Shown: piece after piece, positions 58,263 to 64,000 of the stretch | Layout of the letters: each line of letters starts with the position of its first letter | Position numbering within the stretch: the first letter of the stretch is position 1 | Source: Roseibacillus sp. | GTDB taxonomy: Bacteria; Verrucomicrobiota; Verrucomicrobiia; Verrucomicrobiales; Akkermansiaceae | Reading direction: 5' to 3' | DNA: 64,000 bases | NCBI GenBank assembly: GCA_029242545.1 | Contig: JAQWTV010000155.1 | Span: 1 to 64,000 of the forward strand | Made by a program: the position numbers and the translations under genes | Notes under the pieces: generated by a model | What the model saw: only the letters and a program-made list of their open reading frames with translations | Database searches by the model: none | Told to the model about the DNA's origin: nothing

Positions 58263-59660
58263 TCAGGAGAGAAGCTCCTCAACCACCCGGCCATGAACAT
58301 CGGTGAGCCGGATATCGCGTCCACTGAAGCGGTAGGTAAGCTCTTTGTGATTGATCCCCAGCAGGTGGAGAATCGTGGCGTGAAGATCATGGACCTCCAG
58401 AGGGTTTTCTTCTGCCTTGTAACCCCACTGGTCAGTTCCTCCGTATACCGTGCCGGGTTTAACCCCGGCTCCCGCCATCCAGAGAGAGAAGCCGAACTCA
58501 TTATGATCCCGGCCATTGCCTCCCTGGGCGAAAGGAGTCCGACCAAACTCTCCTGACCAGAGGACAAGAGTATCATCTAGCATGCCTCTGGCCTTGAGAT
58601 CCTTGAGAAGGCCTGCGATGGGCTTGTCCACGGAACGAGCGTTGTTACCGTGGTTCTTCTGCAGGCCCCCATGCGCATCCCAGCGGTCTTCTCCGATGTT
58701 AGGAATTGTGAGCTCAACAAATCTTACGCCGCGTTCGATCAGTCTGCGGGCAATCAGACACTCCCGGGCATAGGTTTGAGTTCCTTTGTAGCTATCTTCA
58801 ATTCCGTAGAGCTCCTTGGTTGAAGCGGACTCCTGACTGAAATCCATGAGCTCCGGGATCGCCAGCTGCATTCTGGCAGCCAGCTCATAATTCATGATTG
58901 CAGATTCCAGCTCGGCATTCCCTCGGGAGGAGCGGGCATTCAGGTTTCCGATCAGGCGCCGCTTGAGGAGCTGGCTTCTGGCGTCTCTCTCGTTGGGGCT
59001 CACGTTTGCGACAGGTGTCCCGTTGGCGTTGAGAAGGCTCCCGCGGTGGGTAGCGGTGAGAAAGCCATTAGAGAAGCAGTCGAGCCCACCAGAGGGGATT
59101 CGCCCCCCGTTTATGACGACATATCCAGGAAGATTATCGCTTTCCTTACCAAGCCCGTAAGAAGCCCAGGCGCCCATACTTGGCCGCCCTTGCAATCCCG
59201 TTCCGCTATGAAAAAAGTAGTTTGCGGAGGTATGCTCCGGGAAGTTTGAGGTCATTGAGCGAACGACGCAGAGGTCGTCTGCCATCCCCGCAATGTGCGG
59301 GAAAAGATCGCTTACCCACATTCCGCTTTCGCCGCGCTGCTTGAACGACCACGGAGATTTCATCACTTTTCCAATATTTTCGAACTGGGTTTTTTCCAGC
59401 TTGCCGATCGCCTTTCGAGGATCCTGCCCGTGATACTTTTCAAGCATCGGCTTGTAGTCGAAGGAATCCACATGCGACACGCCCCCTTCCATGAAAAGGA
59501 AGATGATATTCCGGGCGCGCCCCGGGAAATGACTATCGGGGATCAGGGGCGATGCCGCCTTGGCCTTATCCATGAGCCCCGCCATGGCAAGGGCGCCAAA
59601 CCCCATGGAGGTTCTCTGCAGAACCTCACGGCGGGAGAGGGAAATCAGGCTCGAACTCAT
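58263..59660 (-). CDS. Tat-exported DUF1501 protein
   Basis: 465 residues. N-terminal Tat signal (SRREVLQRTSMGFGALAMAGL). The body is of the DUF1501 (sulfatase-like fold) family: NIIFLFMEGGVSHVDSFDYKPML, MWVSDLFPHIAGMADDLCVVRSM, GRTPFAQGGNGRDHNEFGFSLWMAGAGVKPG. This partner is encoded next to a DUF1549/1553 protein throughout the PVC phyla. It overlaps the upstream gene by 4 bp (ATGA), so translation is coupled. Biochemical activity is not known. Confidence 0.9.
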   Translation of the reverse strand: MSSSLISLSRREVLQRTSMGFGALAMAGLMDKAKAASPLIPDSHFPGRARNIIFLFMEGGVSHVDSFDYKPMLEKYHGQDPRKAIGKLEKTQFENIGKVMKSPWSFKQRGESGMWVSDLFPHIAGMADDLCVVRSMTSNFPEHTSANYFFHSGTGLQGRPSMGAWASYGLGKESDNLPGYVVINGGRIPSGGLDCFSNGFLTATHRGSLLNANGTPVANVSPNERDARSQLLKRRLIGNLNARSSRGNAELESAIMNYELAARMQLAIPELMDFSQESASTKELYGIEDSYKGTQTYARECLIARRLIERGVRFVELTIPNIGEDRWDAHGGLQKNHGNNARSVDKPIAGLLKDLKARGMLDDTLVLWSGEFGRTPFAQGGNGRDHNEFGFSLWMAGAGVKPGTVYGGTDQWGYKAEENPLEVHDLHATILHLLGINHKELTYRFSGRDIRLTDVHGRVVEELLS

Positions 59661-62395
59661 GGGAGGTAGATAAAGTCGTTCATGGAAAACAGGCTATGGC
59701 AAAGGTCCTGCCAAAGCCCTTCGGAATTGGGGTTGTCACCGTGCAGCTCCATGAGCCCGGGAAGAGATTCCATCAGGATTGCAATCTCGTGCCTTCCGGC
59801 CCGCCGGGTGAAGGCATTTTCAAACATGTGGTTCAGCCGCTCCTCGGGAGTTGCGGAAGGCATTTCCTTCAGGACCTTCTGAGCCCATATCTTCGCCTGT
59901 TCGTAGATAAGCTTGTCGTTCATCAGGGCCAACGATTGCGCGGGGACATTGGTGATATCTCTTTTTCCCTTGGTGCTGAACGGAGCAGGGAAGTCAAAGG
60001 CCAGCATCAGCGTAGGGAGGAAGTTTCGTCGGACAGATGTGTAAAGCGATCTGCGACCTCCTCCGTCAAGCGGGCCTCCTCCGGGGCGGCCCCTCCCCAC
60101 CACGAATTCATCGAGATAAGTTGGGACGGGTTTTCCGCCAATTTTGGGCTCGAGGCGTCCAGAAACGGCCAGCACAGAATCGCGAATGGCCTCGGCTTCC
60201 AGGCGCCGGACAGGCATCCTGTGAAGCAGAACGTTGTTTGGATCCCTCTGGTCAAATGATGGGTCGGCACTGATGCTGGACTGGCCGTAGGCCTTGGTGA
60301 GTAGCAGCCTCGTCAGGAAAGACTTGATCGACCATTGATGGGTTTCCACAAACTCCGTCGCAAGGTAGTCGAGTAGTTCGGGATGAGAGGGTCTTTCGCC
60401 CAGCCACCCAAAATTGTCCACCGTTCTAACGAGGCCAAGGCCGAATAGCTGGTGCCAGATCCGATTTACCATGACCCGCGCGGTCAAGGGGTTCTTCGGG
60501 CTTGTGACTTGTCGTGCCAGTTCGAGCCGCCCAGAGGTTTTACTGTCTATAGGGCTCAGGCCAAATGCTCTGGGGAGACCTCTGGTTGCGGGTTCCAGCG
60601 GCTTGGCAGGGTCTCCACGGTCCATGTTATACTCGTTGACTCCGTTGCCATCCAGCCACGCCACGGCCAGACCAGATTCCCATTTGACCCCTTTTCGGAT
60701 GGCATCCAGCTCTTTGAGGTAGGATGGGGCAATCTGAGAGGCGGTTAGCTTTGGTTGCTCAACGATCCAGCGTGCGGCATGAAGATTCTCCTTCTCGACC
60801 ACTCCGTCGGCGAGGTCCTTCCATGCAGCCGAGAGATCCAGACGGGTCAGGTTGAGTTGCTTCTGCTCAACGGCTGGAGGTTTGTCTGCCTCGACGACCA
60901 TGAGAACCTCGAGAGGGCTTCCGCCCTCCGCCCCAAACTCGATGTGAGTCCGGAGGCCCGTGTATCGGGAGAGGTCGTGGCTGACCCATCGTGGCTGATC
61001 CCCATCAATTTTCGGGCGCTGAATCAGCCTACCATGGAGGGGCCCGGTGATCATGATATGCTGCCCGACTCCGGCGTAGACAAAGGCGTTTCCGCGGATC
61101 AGATAGTGGAGGCGCCCCGTTTTCAGCTCAAATGCAGGGGTTCGGATCATTTTGCCAGACCGCGAATGACTATTGAAGGACCCCGCGTCATTTGCGCTGT
61201 CGGTTATCTTGAGCCCATTCCAGAAAGGATCCCGGCGGGCAGCGCCATAGCCAGCGATCCGTAATCCAGGCTCATCGGGATTAGACCCGAGGACGAGAGA
61301 ACCTTCGGCAGAGACTCCGTTCCCAAAAGAGGGCCCATCCGTAATCCATGGAGTGATACCGGGGCGGGTGTAGTCGGCAACGACCCGGATATTCTGGCCC
61401 TCTTCGGGCTTGATAGTGAGGGGCCCCGGGACCCGGTATGTGGGCTTCTTGCTTAGCTCCGCAAAATGGGGCGCGGCTTCGCGGGCGAAGTTCTTAAGAG
61501 CCTGAGTCGCCGTTTTTGCACGGAGGGCCTCAAGCTTTCGGGCTTGAGTCTTATTCACCTCGATGGATTGGTAGCGCACTTGTCGATAGCTCGAGCTCGC
61601 TACGAATCCGGACAGCGCATAGTAGTCCTTCTGATAGATCGCGTCGAACATGTGGTCATGACATCGGGCGCATGCCACGGTCAGCCCGAGGAAGGTTTTA
61701 CTGAGAACGTCGATCTTGTTGTCTGTGCGGTCACACTCGTCCTGGCGGATATCGACCGGGGAGTGGACCTCCTCTCCGAGGAATGGCCAGCCGGTTCCAA
61801 GGATGGATTCGTTTGCCTTTGTTTCGGGGTCGAGGCGGGGCGAAGCAAGGAGGTCGCCAGCAAGGTGCTCTGCGACAAAGTCGTTGTAGGGAACGTCGCC
61901 GTTAAAGGCCCGCACCAGGTAGTCTCGATACCGCCACGCGTTGGCGATTCCAAAATCGCTCTCATGTCCGCGGGATTCTGCGTAACGAACAAGGTCCATC
62001 CAGTGGCGCGCCCAGCGTTCGCCGTAGTGGGGCGAAGCAAGCAAAGCGAGAACAGCATCCCTCCGTCGGTCCTTGCTGTCTCTGGAGAGGAACTCTTCCG
62101 TTGCGCCGGCAGTGGGGGGTAATCCCGTGATGGCGAAATTGGCTCGGCGAAACCAGTGTCGGTCACTGGCTGGCGGGGCGGGGGTCATCGCGCTCTCTTC
62201 AAGGGCGGCGAGTATGAATGTATCGATTTCATCTGCGGGCCACTCTTTGTTGGCTACCGCGGGGACTGGGGCCTTGGTTGGGGACTCCCAGATCCACGGG
62301 AGGCGGTCCTTATATTCCTCAAAGGAAAATTCGCCGCGCACCGACTCCGGGAGGAGAATGGCGATTAGCAGGGATACTAGGCAGAGACTTCGCAT
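59657..62395 (-). CDS. Secreted PSCyt2/PSD1 (DUF1549-DUF1553) protein
   Basis: 912 residues with a signal peptide (LVSLLIAILLPESVRG). The DUF1549 (PSCyt2) region occurs early with ADEIDTFILAALE and WARHWMDLVRYAESRGHESD. Further in, it has CARCHDHMFDAIYQKDYYALSG, a CxxCH-like motif typical of this family. DUF1553 (PSD1) forms the C-terminal part: PLTARVMVNRIWHQLFGLGLVRTVDNFG and SLALMNDKLIYEQAKIWA. A LamG-like insert may lie between. The PSCyt1 haem domain found in some homologues is absent. It is coupled to the DUF1501 gene. It is probably involved in complex carbohydrate breakdown, but the reaction is unproven. Confidence 0.9.
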   Translation of the reverse strand: MRSLCLVSLLIAILLPESVRGEFSFEEYKDRLPWIWESPTKAPVPAVANKEWPADEIDTFILAALEESAMTPAPPASDRHWFRRANFAITGLPPTAGATEEFLSRDSKDRRRDAVLALLASPHYGERWARHWMDLVRYAESRGHESDFGIANAWRYRDYLVRAFNGDVPYNDFVAEHLAGDLLASPRLDPETKANESILGTGWPFLGEEVHSPVDIRQDECDRTDNKIDVLSKTFLGLTVACARCHDHMFDAIYQKDYYALSGFVASSSYRQVRYQSIEVNKTQARKLEALRAKTATQALKNFAREAAPHFAELSKKPTYRVPGPLTIKPEEGQNIRVVADYTRPGITPWITDGPSFGNGVSAEGSLVLGSNPDEPGLRIAGYGAARRDPFWNGLKITDSANDAGSFNSHSRSGKMIRTPAFELKTGRLHYLIRGNAFVYAGVGQHIMITGPLHGRLIQRPKIDGDQPRWVSHDLSRYTGLRTHIEFGAEGGSPLEVLMVVEADKPPAVEQKQLNLTRLDLSAAWKDLADGVVEKENLHAARWIVEQPKLTASQIAPSYLKELDAIRKGVKWESGLAVAWLDGNGVNEYNMDRGDPAKPLEPATRGLPRAFGLSPIDSKTSGRLELARQVTSPKNPLTARVMVNRIWHQLFGLGLVRTVDNFGWLGERPSHPELLDYLATEFVETHQWSIKSFLTRLLLTKAYGQSSISADPSFDQRDPNNVLLHRMPVRRLEAEAIRDSVLAVSGRLEPKIGGKPVPTYLDEFVVGRGRPGGGPLDGGGRRSLYTSVRRNFLPTLMLAFDFPAPFSTKGKRDITNVPAQSLALMNDKLIYEQAKIWAQKVLKEMPSATPEERLNHMFENAFTRRAGRHEIAILMESLPGLMELHGDNPNSEGLWQDLCHSLFSMNDFIYLP

Positions 62396-62569
62396 TAGAG
62401 GGTTTGTTCCCCGTAGTATCCCCCGTGCAGCGGGGACTTACAACGGGAAGTTTTCTCCTTCCTGTCGCGTCTTGGGGCGACTTCAGCAGAAAAAGGAAAA
62501 GATCCCATCTGGCGGCCTGACGGGGCTGGATTTCTGTCTGCGGGCCCGGGATTGCCAGACCCTCGCGGC

Positions 62570-63949
62570 CTAGATGAACTTGCCGGGGTTGAGGATTCCG
62601 CGCGGGTCCATGGCCAATTTCAGGGCGGAGTGAGCTGAAACAGCCTCTTCGCCAACGGCATCGGCGAACCAACGCTTCTTAGCGAGTCCGATCCCGTGCT
62701 CTCCGGTGATCACGCCGCCGCTCTCGATGATCCAATGAAAGAGTTCGTCCAGAGCTTGGTCCGCTTTTGCCTGAACCTCCGGATCCTCATAGTCTTTAAC
62801 CATCAGGTTGGTGTGAATGTTGCCGTCTCCCGCGTGTCCGAAACACGCGATCGCGATGCCGGTGCGATCCTGCATGTCGCGGGCGAACTCCACGAGCTCC
62901 AGCAGTTTCGAACGGGGTACCACAATATCCTCATTGAGTTTTGTCAGTCCGGTATTGCGAAGCGAGTAGGAGAAATCGCGCCGTAGTTGCCATACCTTTT
63001 CGCATGCCTCCTCGTCGGAGTGGTGCTCAATGACAAGCGCCCCCAGCTCCTGCAGGAGACTGGCAAGCTCTTGCCGTTCACTTTCAACCGCTTGGGCTCG
63101 GCCATCAATCTCAACGATGAGATGCGCATCTCCGGCGGGGAGAGCATGGGGGCCGAGATATTCACGAGCGGCTTGGAGAGTGAAGCCGTCGGTGATCTCA
63201 AGCGCGGAGGGGAGATGACCAGAGTTGAGTATTTGCTGGACCGCGTGGGCTGCATGCCGGAATTCTGGAAAAGTGGCTGTTAGCATTGCGCGGGCCTGAG
63301 GATGCGGAATGAGGCGGAGAGTGGCCTGACTGACGACGCCAAGCATACCCTCAGAGCCCACGAAAAGTCCTACAAGGTCGAAGCCGGTTTTGTTCTTGTG
63401 ACATCTTGAGCCGCAGCGGAGGACGTTTCCATTGGCGAGGACGACTTCCAGGCCGAGGACATAGGGGCGCGTGACCCCATACTTAAGGCAGCGCGGACCG
63501 CCTGCATTAGTGGCGATGTTGCCTCCCAGCGAGCATTCCTTCAGGGAGGCTGGGTCGGGAGGGTAGTACCACCCGATCTTTCGCGCAGAGTTCTGCAAGT
63601 CAGCGGTAATCACTCCCGGTTGCACAACAGCCAGGCCATCACCTGGGTTGAGCTCGAGAATCGTGTTCATGCGAGCGAGCGACAGGGCAATTCCTCCCTG
63701 CTGGGGTACGCAGCCCCCGACATAACCGACTCCGGCGCCACGCGTGGTTACGGGAATGCGCCGCTCGTGAGCAAATTGCATGACGCCCACGATGTCCGCA
63801 GTGGATTCCGCAAATACCACCACCTCTGGGGGAGAGGATGCATGCCACCGGTCGGAGGCGTGAGTGGTAAGGACGTCCGCCGCGGCAGAAACCTTCGCGG
63901 CACCAAGTAACTGGACGAGCGCATCGTGCACGGAGACAATAATGGCCAT
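62570..63949 (-). CDS. glcD: FAD-linked oxidase, glycolate oxidase GlcD type
   Basis: 459 residues. FAD-binding type 4 domain: VVVFAESTADIVGVMQFAHERRIPVTTRGAGVGYVGG, CSLGGNIATNAGGPRCLKYGVTRPYVLGLEVVLANG, FVGSEGMLGVVSQATLRL. The FAD-oxidase C-terminal domain includes CFGHAGDGNIHTNLM and the ending GIGLAKKRWF...ALDPRGILNPGKF-type block. ATG 63949 is set by a strong AGGAGG (63955-63960), five bases away; the frame also reads from GTG 63967. It oxidises a 2-hydroxy acid (glycolate or D-lactate). GlcE/GlcF partners are not in view. Confidence 0.9.
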   Translation of the reverse strand: MAIIVSVHDALVQLLGAAKVSAAADVLTTHASDRWHASSPPEVVVFAESTADIVGVMQFAHERRIPVTTRGAGVGYVGGCVPQQGGIALSLARMNTILELNPGDGLAVVQPGVITADLQNSARKIGWYYPPDPASLKECSLGGNIATNAGGPRCLKYGVTRPYVLGLEVVLANGNVLRCGSRCHKNKTGFDLVGLFVGSEGMLGVVSQATLRLIPHPQARAMLTATFPEFRHAAHAVQQILNSGHLPSALEITDGFTLQAAREYLGPHALPAGDAHLIVEIDGRAQAVESERQELASLLQELGALVIEHHSDEEACEKVWQLRRDFSYSLRNTGLTKLNEDIVVPRSKLLELVEFARDMQDRTGIAIACFGHAGDGNIHTNLMVKDYEDPEVQAKADQALDELFHWIIESGGVITGEHGIGLAKKRWFADAVGEEAVSAHSALKLAMDPRGILNPGKFI

Positions 63950-64000
63950 TCCAGCCTCCTGGGCCACAGGTTTTTTTCACAGCACTTGACCTTCCTGAGG

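Overview
The window looks like a chromosomal segment of a member of the Verrucomicrobiota (PVC superphylum). The phylum is inferred from gene families, not from a marker-gene comparison. The families are a DUF1549/DUF1553 (Planctomycete cytochrome-type) protein paired with a Tat-exported DUF1501 protein, a secreted arylsulfatase beside a cupredoxin-PA14 fusion, an SHD1-like domain on a secreted thioredoxin, a GYF_2/DUF4339 membrane protein and a vanadium-haloperoxidase-like secreted protein. There are few strong Shine-Dalgarno sequences. UGA is used as an ordinary stop by many genes here. I see no insertion sequence, prophage or CRISPR array.

The most notable locus is at 0.6-3.3 kb. Two adjacent, paralogous exported thioredoxin-fold genes (1557-2156 and 2215-2937) each carry an in-frame TGA exactly where the first cysteine of the CxxC redox motif belongs, giving U-G-P-C and U-P-P-C. 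Reading continues uninterrupted after both. Each TGA is followed by a hairpin whose apical loop (AGUUA or AGUUG) starts exactly 26 nt downstream, as expected of bacterial SECIS elements. One stem pair shows a compensatory G-C to C-G exchange between the paralogues. I read them as a tandem pair of selenothioredoxins, one a lipoprotein and one carrying an SHD1-like domain. A secreted dienelactone-hydrolase-like protein that has lost its catalytic Cys and His lies just upstream, and a small lipoprotein just downstream.

Layout. 0-9.4 kb: cytidine deaminase (partial), the selenothioredoxin locus, tsaE, rplU-rpmA, trmL, a PUR-domain protein, trpS, an SDR oxidoreductase, rseP and a MarR regulator. 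9.8-13.2 kb: a three-gene run of spermidine-synthase-like, HlyD-like adaptor and squalene-cyclase-repeat proteins. 13.25-14.4 kb: a 1.15-kb gene-poor gap with strong hairpins and apparent coding relics. 14.4-21.4 kb: pyrE, an epimerase-SRPBCC fusion, photolyase, mnmG with two parS-like ParB sites, and ribD. 21.7-27.7 kb: a DUF6580-like membrane protein, pyruvate dehydrogenase E1 alpha and beta, a cysteine-rich lipoprotein, E2 and a HEAT-repeat protein; the E3 gene is 23 kb further on. 27.7-34 kb: GYF and TPR-like membrane proteins, pabB, mlaD-mlaF and a flavin reductase. 34-39 kb: a secreted PQQ-dehydrogenase-like protein, a cupredoxin-PA14 protein, a sulfatase and tRNA-Val. 39-49 kb: a PH-domain protein, alaS, the haloperoxidase-like protein, sixA, an uncharacterised two-gene unit and a LolA-like protein. 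49.4-58.2 kb: E3, then envelope genes on one strand (pseudokinase-FGE fusion, amidase, NAD(P)HX repair enzyme, HtrA protease, M23 peptidase). 58.3-63.9 kb: the DUF1501/PSD1 pair and a glycolate-oxidase-type flavoprotein.

The clearest functional themes are thiol/selenol chemistry and proteolysis in the envelope (selenothioredoxins, RseP, HtrA, amidase, M23), pyruvate dehydrogenase, tRNA decoding and charging (trmL, tsaE, mnmG, trpS, alaS), and PVC-type degradation of sulfated polymers. The mnmG-parS arrangement hints that the replication origin may not be far away.
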